The notes under the pieces are model-generated. The model was not told the origin of the DNA. It was given only the letters and a program-made list of their open reading frames with translations, and ran no database searches. From Maniola hyperantus (taxonomy: Eukaryota > Arthropoda > Insecta > Lepidoptera > Nymphalidae), in assembly GCF_902806685.2 (NCBI RefSeq), contig NC_048539.1, positions 4,972,501-5,036,500 on the forward strand: a stretch of 64,000 nucleotides of DNA, in the 5' to 3' direction. Shown here piece by piece: positions 20,219 through 32,900 of the stretch. The position numbers and the translations under genes were made by a program. The first letter of the stretch is position 1, and each line of letters starts with the position of its first letter.

Positions 20219-21934
20219 TATAAATAAACTTAAAATATAAGTTAAATTGAAATAAAACGTTAATAATTACGGATAAAAGTATTGATAATTTCTAACAAAT
20301 TCACAAAGACGATTTCAAACATCCAAACGGTAAATCGTTTGAACAAAAATGGCAGTTGCCAGTTGCTCAAAGAGTTTTGAACAATAAAATGACCAATCGT
20401 AGCAGTTCACCCATAGTTCACCAGTCCACAATTTTAATCTGTGTGGCAATCCATAGATTCCATTTAGTTCTAGGTAGAAATCACAGTAGAAGTGGGTAAC
20501 ATTGGTATAGGTATTGGTAACGTGGGATGTTAAAAAGTTTTTCTTGAACAATTATTTACAATACAAAAATTGCAGTCAGTGGGGGATTGCTGACAGAAGT
20601 GAAAACAAAACGATATATACGAGTCTCCATGATTCAATAACTTTCCGACCCGAGCTCTCGGATCATACTGTGGTCCGATCTCTCGCTCTCCCTCTGTAGT
20701 CGAAGTGAGATAGCGATAAATAAGTATTTGCTTCAAATGCTTCAAGGTATAATGTGCTCTATCCATAAGTATAATATGATCAGTAGTTTCATGCAACTCT
20801 TTGGTTTCATGATCTTCTTAAAATCGAGCTGTTAAGAAGTCGGTTAAAAATGGCGGGAAATCGAAAAACTTTTTACGGCTAGTGTACGGCAAACGGTTAC
20901 ATAATATTAAGTATCAGAATTAACTATTGTTCTTAGATCATTTTGAAGTATATTTTTTATAAGATAGATAATAGATAATAAGAAAAATTTAATTAGGTTT
21001 TATTCCAGTAAAATCGTGGGAAGTCATCTTTTATTTGAAAGATTTAAAGAGCAGGGAAGGTATTAGAAAGTATTGAAGGTAGGTTCATACACTATAAAAG
21101 AAAAAATAATCTAGTATTGTGTACTGACAAGTTGATAAATATTTTTATCTCCTACAGGCCCTAGGGTGACAACTATTTCATTTCATTATTTAAAGAAGAA
21201 AACTAGCTAAGTAGACACGTACCTACTTTAACCGTTTTCTATTAAATGTTATGCTTAAAACAAAATTATCCTAGTTCAATTTGCTAGAAATATTAGATTC
21301 GAGTTTTCCTGCGAAATGTTCGTACTACTAAGCTGAGCAGTAGCACCACGTAGCACTGTCAGTTTAATTTTTGTGTGCAACCAACTTGCACTATTGTTAT
21401 TTTGTTTTCTTATAAGTAATTTGAATTAAAATAATACAGAAGTAGTTGATACGTTTTTTCTGTTGTTGTGTAAAAAATGTTAAGCATTGATTTAATATTT
21501 TAAGTATAAATTTTTCTACTTCAAAAATAAAATTATATAATATCACAGGTTGTAATATTATTGTAAATAGACGATTTACGAGATAATATTATAAAAATTA
21601 TTAAAAAGTCTACGTACGTTTTAATGCAATGTCCTGGAAATATAAATCATTTGGACACTATACATCAGAAAAAGGTACTTCCTGCAAATGATTTAGCGAT
21701 CGACAATAATAAAATTGTCGTCGAATTGAATCACGGAATTGGCGTTTATTTGCTAAACATGATAAAAGCTCGATCAGTACCAACATTCTCTTCTGTCGAG
21801 TTGGATGGTCGATATAATTGACGGATTTTTTTTTAAATTTTCGTAGGGTACCTATTTATGTCGATAATTTTTGCATTCGACCAACAGAAATCGGCGTTAG
21901 TTTGTTTCTTTTGTTATCGTTATATTTTGTTATA
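20219..21934. promoter_or_regulatory. Shared upstream region of divergent polo and lipase genes
   Basis: The two start codons, polo at 20218 on the minus strand and lipase at 21935 on the plus strand, are 1.7 kb apart and point away from each other. The promoters and 5' untranslated regions must lie here unless there are non-coding first exons elsewhere. I cannot pick out a specific core promoter. A 65-codon plus-strand frame at 21624-21821 starts with ATG but has no recognisable product and could be an upstream frame of the lipase transcript. Confidence 0.5.
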
Positions 21935-24900
21935 ATGATTTTTCTTATTGTAATGGTGTTTTTAATTACTCCTTTGAATTATGGAAGTGCTGGACGGGCT
22001 TGGGTGACAACAGATGAGCGTGAGTATATCTATCAATACTTATAATAAATTTATCAATAAAATTATAAGTTGGTAAATGGTACGTATAATAAGTTCTTAT
22101 ACCTAAGTAGCCAAAGTTCGATCAAAAGCGAATTTATAACTTTTGAATCTTAATTAAACATTAATTTACTTAAGACTTATATTTTAGCCGTCCTATTTAC
22201 ACACAGTTATTATTATTGATAATATCATTAGTTAGATCTAGATTAGATATTCTCGTGGTTCTCGAATATGCATACCATGAGGTAGGTAGTCGTAAATCGT
22301 GAGTGCTCTTATTGCTAACTAGCTTATGCTCGTGACTTCCTCCGCGTGGACAACACAAATTTTAACCCCTATTTAACACCATTAGGGTTACCCACCACCA
22401 GTCCAGTAGTTTGAGCTGTGCGTTGATAGATCAGTCAGTCAGTCAGTCACCTTTTCCTTTTAAATATATAGATTAGTGTAAATTGCGAAATTTCGCAATT
22501 CTAACTTCAAAACTGACAGACTTTCATACAAACTTCAAACCCCTATTTTAACCCCTTAGGGGTTGAATTTTAAAAAATCCTTTCTTAGCGGATGCCTACG
22601 TCATAATAGCTATCTGCATGCCGAATTTCAGCGCGATCCGTCCAGTATTTTGAGCTGAGCGTTGATAGATCAGTCAGTCTGTCAGTCAGTCAGTCACCTT
22701 TTCTTTTTATATTTATATAGACTATGGTGCTATACCATTTAACTGTTAACTAATACCAATGCCACTGTTTAGGTATACCTCTGTTACTAGGTCTACTTTT
22801 ATCTAGATATGACATTTTCCACTTCCTATTAAGGCATATTAAATAAAGTAAGTAACTATGTAAATACGTTTTACAAATTATATGAATCAGGTAATGGAAT
22901 GTGGTTGGTATATTTTATATTTCATAATGCCCGCTTCGTACACGTGGATTTAGGTTTTTAAAAACCCCCTGGGAACTCTTTGATTTTCCGGGACAAAATG
23001 TAGTCTACGTTTTGATCTACAACCCGTTTACTGAAAGAATGGACCTGGCGTCGATTAAAAATTTAAAAAATTAAAAACTCAACAAGTGGCAGAATTAACT
23101 ATTGTTCTTAGATTAAAATTCGTAGTAGGTACGTAGTATGTATCTTTGTCACTGATACACGTACTACGAATGTATGTCTGCCACTTGTTGAGTTTTTAAT
23201 TTTTTTTTTAATCGACGCCAGGTCCATTCTTTTAAAGTTTTAGTAAACGGGTTGTAAGTAGTAACTATAAGAGACTAGTACCTACAACTTACAAGAGATA
23301 TTATACTATCTATAATATACCTATAAGGTTAGGTATATCTTTACCCATGAAAAGCTAGCAGACAGACAGACATACACACTTTCATATATATGTATAATCG
23401 TTGATTTTCCTCCTCATTGGCCTGTGACAAACCAAAAATCGTTCAAAGGATGGGGCTGTGAAAAGGTAACTGTAACAGCTTTTAATGTTAAGGTAAAGCC
23501 CTGTAGTACAAGACTGACAGACAAACTTATGAATTTATAATATTAGTATGGATAATGGATATGGAAATGGAATGATTATATTTTCTCATAGCGGAAGTTT
23601 TCTAGGTCAAGGCTGATAGGGAATTATGTGCAATAAAGAATTCAAACAAAATAGAAAAATCTTATTACCGCGATTAATAGCCTCAACTGGTGACAGAAGG
23701 GCTGGCTCATTTTTTGCGCAGCGGATCAGCCTAGCTGTCCAGCGCGGAAATGCAGCCAGTATTCTTGGCACCATTCCACGCGGTCATGATTTATATAGTA
23801 ATTAGATAAGGCTAGCTTTAAGTTTTATTGTATTAAAAAAAAAAAAACATAACTAATAAATAGAAAAATCAAGTCGCGTTATAGAAATATTATGTACCTA
23901 CCTAGTAGGTATAAAAACGGTCGAAGAACACGCAAAGTGGGTACCTTCCTCGAAAGGAAAATATTTCGAGGAAGGTTCCGGGTTCAGTTCACGGACAGGG
24001 CAATAGAAAATTCATAATTTGTATTGGTCAGATCGTCTGTTGTGAGGCTTCGGCGGCGGCTATATATCGGCAAAACGATTTTTGATTGTCAAATGATTAC
24101 CTACCTACCTACTTACTTTTTATCAATATTATTTAATATTATAAATGCGAAAGTGTGTCTGTCTGCTAGCTTTTCACGGCTCAACCGTTCAACCGATTTT
24201 GACGAAATTTGATACAGAGATAGCTTGCATTCCGGGGAAGGACATAGGCTACTTTTTATCCTGGAAATTTGAAGAGTTCTCACAGTATTTTTAAAAACCT
24301 AAATCCACGCGGGCGAAGTCGCGGGCATGCATAGTTGATTATAAGTTTGCCTATGACTGCGATAACACTTGATAGGAAGTGATAATGCAGTCTAAGATGA
24401 AAGTGGGCTAACTTAACTGGAAGCAATTGGAAGGGGGTATGGCAGTTTCAGTATACCTACCCCTGATCGGTTTCTACCACAGGTTTTTACACACCATTGT
24501 ACCGGAACGCTAAATCGCTTAGCGGCACGACATTGCCGGCAGGGTGGTAACTAGTAATGACCGAAACTTCCCACCAATCCAGACCGGAGACACTTTGGAA
24601 ATTTTAAATTCCCAAATCGCTTCTGGTGGGAATCGAAGCCGGGACCTCACACTTATAAGACCACAGGGTTCACCACTGGGTAGTCAAAATCGTATTTAAA
24701 TATACCTAAGTACCTAATAATAATATTTTAAGTTGCCTAGATAGGTACTCACTTATCTTACACTATAGCTTATGTGCCCGCGATTCAAACTCGTTTTACC
24801 CCTTTAGGGATTGAATTTTCAAAAATCCTTCCTCAGCGGATTTGTACGTCATAATAGCTATCTACATGCCCAATTTCAGCCTGATCTTACTAGTTTGAGC

Positions 24901-26952
24901 TGTGCGTTGATAGATCAGTCCGTCAGTCAGCATTTCGTTTTATACATATAGATGACTAGCTTACTCCCGCTACTTCGTCTGCGTGGACTACACAGGTTTC
25001 AAACCCCTATTTATCCCCTCAAGGGTTAAATTAAAAAAAAACCTTTCTTAACGGATGCCTACGTCATAATAGCTATTTGCATGCCAAATTTCAGCCCGAT
25101 CCGTCCAGTGGTTTGATCTGTGCGTTGATAGATCAGTCAGTCAGTCAGTCACCTTTTCTTTTTATATATTTAGATTATACATCACAGGAGACCGAAGAGC
25201 TGGCAGCTACCTCGAACAAAGAATTAGCCTAGTTATTCAAAGGGGGAACGCTGCCAGTATCTTCGGAACCTTGCCTAAAGGGACTCCTTTTAATAATATA
25301 TTTTAGTTATAATATATATAATATAATATATTATATTTATAAGATTTTAGTTTTAGTTTCATTTGTTCAAGTAAATTTTTAAGATGTTCACTTTTAGATT
25401 AGTATCTTTTAGTTACCTAGTATTTAACATTAGACATAGTTTATTAATTACTAATTAGGTACATTATTTATTTTAAGATCTAAAAAAAAAGATTATAGAT
25501 TAATATCATAATATAGATGCGACTCATACCTGCATTACACCGACTTTAAAAATGCGCTTGCAACTACTTCCTGCTTATACATCCGCGACTGTTCGAAGAA
25601 GTACATAGATATTATTATGCATTATGCACTATGCACTCACAATCTCGTAATCACTAGATACCTACCTAGCTTATTGATTCCAATCCATATTCGGCCTTAA
25701 CATAATTCAATTACTACAATTATGTATATAAAAAAGTGATTTAAAATTTAACTAGTACTATCACAGTTTTTCAATGAGATCGCGTGTCTAGTGGCTTCTA
25801 ATTGCGAGATAATCGCTTCACTGAACTCTATTCATTTACTTACAGCCTTATAGGCAGTAGGTCAAGTTGATGGGTTGCCTTGGAGATATCAGGCTAAGTA
25901 AATGCTTGTATGTAGGTCATAGGTCAACTGTACAAGAAAGGGTGTTAGTTCGTATAGAGCTACTTGCTCATGTACCCGCGACTTCGGCCGCGTGGACTGC
26001 ACTAGTTTCAAACTCCTATTTTAATCCTGGGGTTGAATTTTCAGAAATCCTTTCTTAGCGAACGTCATACGTCATAATAGCTATATGCATGGCAAATTTC
26101 AGTACAATCCGTCGACTGGTTCGAGCTGTGCGTTGATAGATCAGTCAATGTTCTTTTATATATTTAGACTAGCTGACCCGGCGAACTTCGTTCCTCCTAA
26201 CAGTCGATTCAAATTTTTTTTTTTAAATATCAATTCACTATCAGAAATTCTAAAATCCCCACGATTTAGGACTTCAGTACTTTGCGGCATCAGGATTGAG
26301 GAGTTAGGATCCGAAGTTCAATGATGTAGCCTATGCTTGGTACCTAAAATAATTTTGCATCATCCGCAGTTCCTGAAACATTATAGTTTAGGAGTGCTGT
26401 ACTCTACATCATCAGGGTTGAGGAGTTGAGACTTGAAGTCTGAGAATAAAGTCGTTGCTTGGTACCTACAATATGAATTCACTATGAACACTTCCTGAAT
26501 CTTGATAACTCAGGCGGGTAGTAACCCTGCAGCATCAGGATTAAGGAGTTGAATCCAGAATTTTTTATGTGAACACCACGAAAACTTTTTTTGTTGATTT
26601 AAAAAAAAAATTTGCAAATCGGTCCAGAAACCTCGAAAAAATCGATGTAGAAAAAAGAACCACCTCCTTTTTGACAGTCGGTTAAAAACCAATGACCTTG
26701 AAATATTTACGGAACAATTTTTAAAATATCCCCTTTCTAACAAAAAAAGAATGAATGAAATCGGACTACGCGTTAATGAATTACAACTCGGTATACATTT
26801 TAACTTTCATCCCCTCTCCTACGGGAACCATGCTGAATTTCGGGATAAAAAGTATCCTATATTCTTCCTCATAGTATGACCTCAAATCGTACCAAGTTTC
26901 ATTGGAATCCATTCAGTAGTTTCAGCGTGATGCGCGGCCGTGATACAGACAG

Positions 26953-26986
<34 letters not shown>

Positions 26987-29900
26987 AGATAGACAGACAG
27001 ACAGACAAAAATGAAAAAAATTACAGTTTTGGGTTCAGTATCGATTATAGAGTGCCCTCGAAAAAAAATTTTCAAAATATCTTCAATGTACAGAATTTGA
27101 CCTGTTAGTTTTATTATAAGTATTGATTGATTGATAGAAATATAATATAGCCTAGCTTAGCAAAATATGCAGTCAGTACCTACCAATAAATAGGTTTAAA
27201 GTTCTTACTCTTAGTACTTAGTAGGTATACTTAAATCTATGTCTTGAATCTATTCTTTCTCTTAGATTAGGTCACTCCTCAAGGTTACTCGAGTGACGTG
27301 TTCATTAAAACCATACACAATTTTTTGTTTGAGTTGTGTCGCAACTCGCAAGCGTGTGAGGCGCCCCGTCCTATTGTCATCGCTCGCGCGATGATGCGAT
27401 ACGATTTCATCGTGCGACGAAACTGGTCGCGCGATAAGAAATTGTGTGTCCTATTTTGAAGCGATGCGATCACATTCGAAATGGCTGTTAACAGAGATGC
27501 ACAGTTTTTGCTGTCGGGCAATATTTCTTTAATCGTTAAAAAAAGAAAACGCGGACCACGAGCAGCGAGCGCACACTGTGGTACCCCCCTCCTCCGCTCC
27601 TCTTACCCACGTGGTCGCGCGAGCGCCATTAGAACATTCAGTACAGATCAGTATGTTTGGTCGGTGATCGTCCGTGCGTCGATGGTCGCGCGACTAATAC
27701 TAGACAATATGAACGCATCGCATAATCGCGCGATCTTCAATAGGACATTCAGTAGAACACAGTTTGTTTGAACGCGCGGACGCGCGATCATTTTCGTCGG
27801 ACGCACGCATCATCGCACCAGCGAGCGATGACAATAGGACGGCGGCGCCTGAAGCAACTCGTGTGCCTGAACCCTTTGGCAGATTTTTAAACTGAGGCAA
27901 TGATTTTTTCAATAGAACATCATCAGACTGAAGCCATTACAAATAAGCTGATAGGGTTTTTATAATAGGAATGAAGGTAGGTAAATTACAGAAAATTATG
28001 AAATCTTTTGCAATGGTTTGAAAAACATACGAAGTACTTAATTTCGTTATTAGATGGCTTTTGGGTTTTATGGATATTCTATGTAGGTATACCTTCACGC
28101 AAACTCAGAATCGCACGAATTTGCAATACTTAGTAGATAAATACTATGGCCAATTAGTCAATTTACTCCTTTCATTGTACTTACTAATAGATGTGATTCC
28201 ATGTAGTTACCCTACTTGATAAAATTTACAGTTGAAAATCACATCAGTCCGGAAGACTTGGAGGAATTTATAAAATGGAGCAGAAGACACGAAACGACAA
28301 CAATTAGAGACGATGAAGATGTAAACTATGCAGTTTTTGAGGTAAATGTACCTACTTATAATTATTTAGTTTGAAAAGTTATTAAATTCTACCCCTATTT
28401 TACCCCCTTACTTAGGGGTTGAATTTATAGAAATCCTTTCTTAGCGGATGTCTACGTCATAATAATTGCTATTCGGTTCATAATGCTGCTACAAGAACGA
28501 ATTTTTGCATTCTTCAGTGCCCAATGAAGTAGGTATGTACCTAACTCATTTTTCAGAGGGTCAATGACGCTGTGTTTTTTTTAAAATCTGTATTTTTTAA
28601 AAGTTTACAATATATTGAAAATAAAACATCTGACTGACGCTAGAGGTCAACGAACGTTACGTAAATAGGTCAGTCGGAGTCAATGCCGCATCGTAGGTTG
28701 GGCATTGACCCGAGATTTGCACGATATACATACATTGCGGGTTTGAAAAATATTAATTCACTAAAACTAAAAGATAAGGTAAATGGTAAAAATGATTATT
28801 TGCATTGGATTGTGTTTAGATAGTATAAGAATAGCCCCAAGTTTTTGCTAGCGTACTGGTTACACCTTGTATAATATGCCATTTATTTTCTCCCAGGATA
28901 CGACTGTACTCCCAGTTCCCGACACAGTAGACTGCTTCGGTCTAGGAACTCTGACGCGGGCGTTATGGTTCAACATGCGACCGGGATCCTCCAATGAAAT
29001 TAAGACGCACTTCTTTTTCTCATCTAGGCAAAATCCTGCAAGAGTTCAAGTGAGTATTCTTTTATTCACACATTTAACCATGTCCAGTAGGTAAGCACTT
29101 TAATTGGCTTTAAATGAGACTGCCAAAATTCCCATACATTCCCCCATTATTTAAATTTTTTGCACTGGGTCCAAACTTTTGTGATCTAAATTTTTTAATG
29201 ATTTCAAAAAAGGAGGAAGGAGGTTCTCGATTCGTCTGAATCATTTTTCATCAAATTAATCATACACATGATTTTTAGTTTAAATTACGTGTTACATTTA
29301 CTTGGTATCACTTGGTATATTTATTAAACTCAAACTGTGTACCTAATAAGTTATTGATTCTATTAGAAAATCATTTATTTAAATATCTATTTCACGCTTT
29401 ATTATTTTCTTTACTCAATTTATTTTGTGTGTTTGTTATTTATTTATTAGTATTATTATTTTTTTTTTTTCGTGACGTAAAACATAATATTTTGTCTTGT
29501 ACGAATGTGATTTAGTTCGTTTAAGACCTATGTATACTCATAGGCTTTACCCATTTCTATTCCTTGTTCGTCATATATTTCCTGTATGTTGTACCAGATA
29601 TTTTTATATTCTCATAGGTATTCCCCGGCTCGCAGTTCGGCTTAGAATGGGTTGACTTCAAGCCTGAAAGAAAAACTGTTATGATTGTCCACGGGTTCAT
29701 GAGTCACAGCAATGCTTCGTGGGTCCGCGATATGACTAGTGCATTTTTGGAATGGGTGCGTACTTGTTTGTTAATGAATATATTATGACGTAGAGCGGAG
29801 CGAGACCAATAATAATTAATCTATGATTATGACGCATATACATTATACATGTACAGTTTACTTATTCCACTGAATATTTCTTGGTTGTTATTTAAAAGTT

Positions 29901-32900
29901 AAGTGACGTTTAGGTTTTACTTGGTAATTTCGAAATGTTTCTGAGTCAGCACCAAACAAGTTCAGTGCAAAAACCTGATTGGAAATTGATAATTAATTTT
30001 CTAGATCCCTTAAATAGAGAAATAAACGATTGGCCCATTTTTGTTTCAAGATAATATAAAAAGTAAGTTTATCAGTAAATCTGTAGGTGAATCAATGTGA
30101 TCGAATCCAAAGAAATTTTAAGTACTAATTCGATGTACTTATTAAAAATTACCTTCTAAATCGTGATAGAATCAAAATTAGAATACTTAATTTACAACTG
30201 TAGCAGGTAGGTAGGCAACAACAGTATTTATCAATCATGATCAGTATTATTAACACATAAACGAACATATCGCGAATATCCGCCCTAATGAAATCGGTCA
30301 AGGTTTCCCTAATTAAAAGTTAAAGAAAAAAGGTTTCTATTCAACATTTCCAATATTTTTTATGCAAACGAGTTTACCGAATACAAATCGAAAGCCGAGC
30401 ATAAGGAACAAGGGTCAAGGTCGATTCTGTTCAGGATCTTATACTTTTTTTTTGGGGGAGCAAAAAATCCCTACGGACTTCTGCCTGCTGGTGGGGTGTG
30501 TCCGACTTACACGGACTAAAATAACCTCCCATTGTCTACAATCTCTTGGGTACAGCGTGTCAAAAATGCAACTGTACTACAAAGGCTAAGCAAAGATCTT
30601 GAAATCTTGAAGACCATAAAAGTGCGGAGGTTGGAGTACTTCTGCCACATTATGAGAAATAGCAAATACGACCTCCTTCAGCTCATTATTCAGGGTAAAA
30701 TAGCCGGCAGAAGACCACCAGGCCGTAGAAGAACATCGTGGCTAAAGAATTTACGCCAATGGTACGGGAAGAGTACCCGATCTCCTATCCGAGCATCAGT
30801 GTTTAAGGTGCAGATAGCCCCAATGATTGCCAACCTCCGATAGGAAACGGCATTTCAAGAAGAAGATGTCTACCAGGGCGAGCACGGAACTGTGTAAGCA
30901 TTAATTCGTGCTGATCATCTAAATTTCTATCTTTTTCTTTTCTTATTTCCCTCTCTTCAATTCTTATCATTATAGCCCTCAGTATTTGGCTATATCGTTA
31001 CCAGGCGTCTCATGCGGGCTATATGGTTACGGGCATTCACAGCCTCCGCGTCGTCGGTCGATCCTAGCGCTTCTGACCTTAGTTCGGCACAACCAGGACA
31101 TTCTAAGATTGCGTGACTCGGGCTGTCTTCCTCTCCGCAGAAGTAGCCGTCTTCTGACCCCCCGTTACCACTGAGGCACCCCGTGACCACTGAGAGCTTG
31201 CGTTAGCCACTGGTCTACCTCTCCATACTTTCTCTTGTGACACATTTTTAGGTCTGTAACCAGTTCCTTTATCTATCTATACCTACTACTTTATTAAAAG
31301 TAAAAATTAAAATTCTTCAGGATGACGTGAACGTAATAGCCGTGGACTGGAGCAGGGGTGGGAACACGTGGAAGTATTGGCGTGCAGTGGCCAACACGCG
31401 ACGCGTCGGCTCCGATGTTACCGGGTAAGCTTAAACGTCAATCAATAAATAGATCCACCGGTTTGCGTCCACTGCTTGACATAGGCCTTCCTGAGAGCGT
31501 GCCTCCATACACGGTCCTCCACCTTCCTCATCCACCCACCACCTCTTCGTCGCCAGTTCAGCGAGGGTCATCATACGCTGCGCTTGTCGGTGCGTGATTT
31601 CTACTCCAAAACAGGTTTGCCCCAGAACCAGAAGATATAGTTCTGCGACAAACTTGGCCTGGCCACTATGGTACGTGACAAGTCGAAGTGGCAATCGGGG
31701 TATGAGGCGGGGGGAGGCCCTCACACCAGCACGTCACCCGCACTGTCCCGCACCGGGGTAGCGCGGGGGCTGTGCTGGTGTGCAGGGTGTCCCCCATCTC
31801 GATCTCGACCTGTCACGGACTCTCTCTCTCTCTCTCTCCACATTTATTCAACATCATTTTGTTTTCTATACAAAAGAGAGGACCGTTTTAGGCTCGATCT
31901 ATTGTGATTTGTAGGGCATTAATTACATCACATTGAGACAAAACATATAATTCTATCTCTAGTCTATAAAACATACAGAAAAACTTATCACTAAAAAATT
32001 TATATTTACAAAAAATATACGCCGTCCAAATGGTCATTTATGGGCATTGTGCCCAAAACACTGGCGCTATTACCTCGCTGAACGGCAAGGCTCAAACATC
32101 ACATTTGCAATAATTAAAAACACCTTTAAAATTATTGAAGTCGTTTATGATTACGAGTCACGATTTATACACTAGCGAATGTCGGCTTCAACTGTCAAAA
32201 TTAAAGGTATAGCAACAGTAAAATTTCGTAAAATATCATGCGTGTGGTCTCGCGCGTCTCGTAAGATGGATCATCCTTAACCTTGTATCCTATAGCTTAG
32301 CTGTTAACTATCAAGCAATGAACTCTCCACGTACGATTCTGATACTGGGTATAGGGGTTAAATTCTTAATTAATTCCGGACGTGGATCCTTTGCTACGGT
32401 CCTCGTCACGACTGAGACTCCAATGCATATTACATCCACTGTTCCGCTCTAATGCATAAACGTAGCATCCTTTTAAGTAAACACATCGAACACCATTCCA
32501 GTCAGAAAAGTGCTGCTGTACCTGGTAGCCAGTAGTAGTAACAAGTATTGGCGAGAAAATTCAAAATTGGCGACAGTCATAAATGGATCGGATACGGTAG
32601 ACGTGATACCTTTATTTGATACCCAACAAAATTCAGTAACAAAATGTCCAAGAAGAAGAAAGAAGAATAAGAATCCATACGTCCCAACGTCCTTAAAGGA
32701 TGCGTCGTTAGAAAGATTTCATTGAGCCCTAGGGCTCAACCACTAGTTAGTCTTCGCCATAACCCCTAACGACGCTGTAACGGTCAATAAAAAAAAAAAC
32801 ACCACTATTATGTTATAGGTTTATGAAGCAACTCATGGCAGCGACTGGTGCTAGAGTGAAGGACTTCCACTTTGTGGGTCACAGCTTAGGAGCTCACATT

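Larger units (their letters stand above)
22020..28231. other. Lipase intron 1, 6.2 kb of stacked repeats
   Basis: In order: Lep-D (22317-22475, 22488-22725), snap-back element (23019-23255), LINE remnant (23690-23850), Lep-A (24130-24340), SINE-A (24354-24685), Lep-D (24757-25175), LINE remnant (25180-25320), Lep-D (25955-26170), a 'gacccggcgaacttcg' repeat (26173-27040) with a (gaca)n run, and a GC-rich snap-back element (27359-27850). No host exon is seen. Confidence 0.75.

Noticed and set aside
21624..21821. 65-codon frame as the first lipase exon
   Set aside because: It cannot be joined in phase to the signal-peptide exon with a good donor; kept only as a possible upstream frame.
27285..27912. 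Three frames of 70-96 codons
   Set aside because: All lie in or at the edges of the GC-rich snap-back element and match no protein I recognise.
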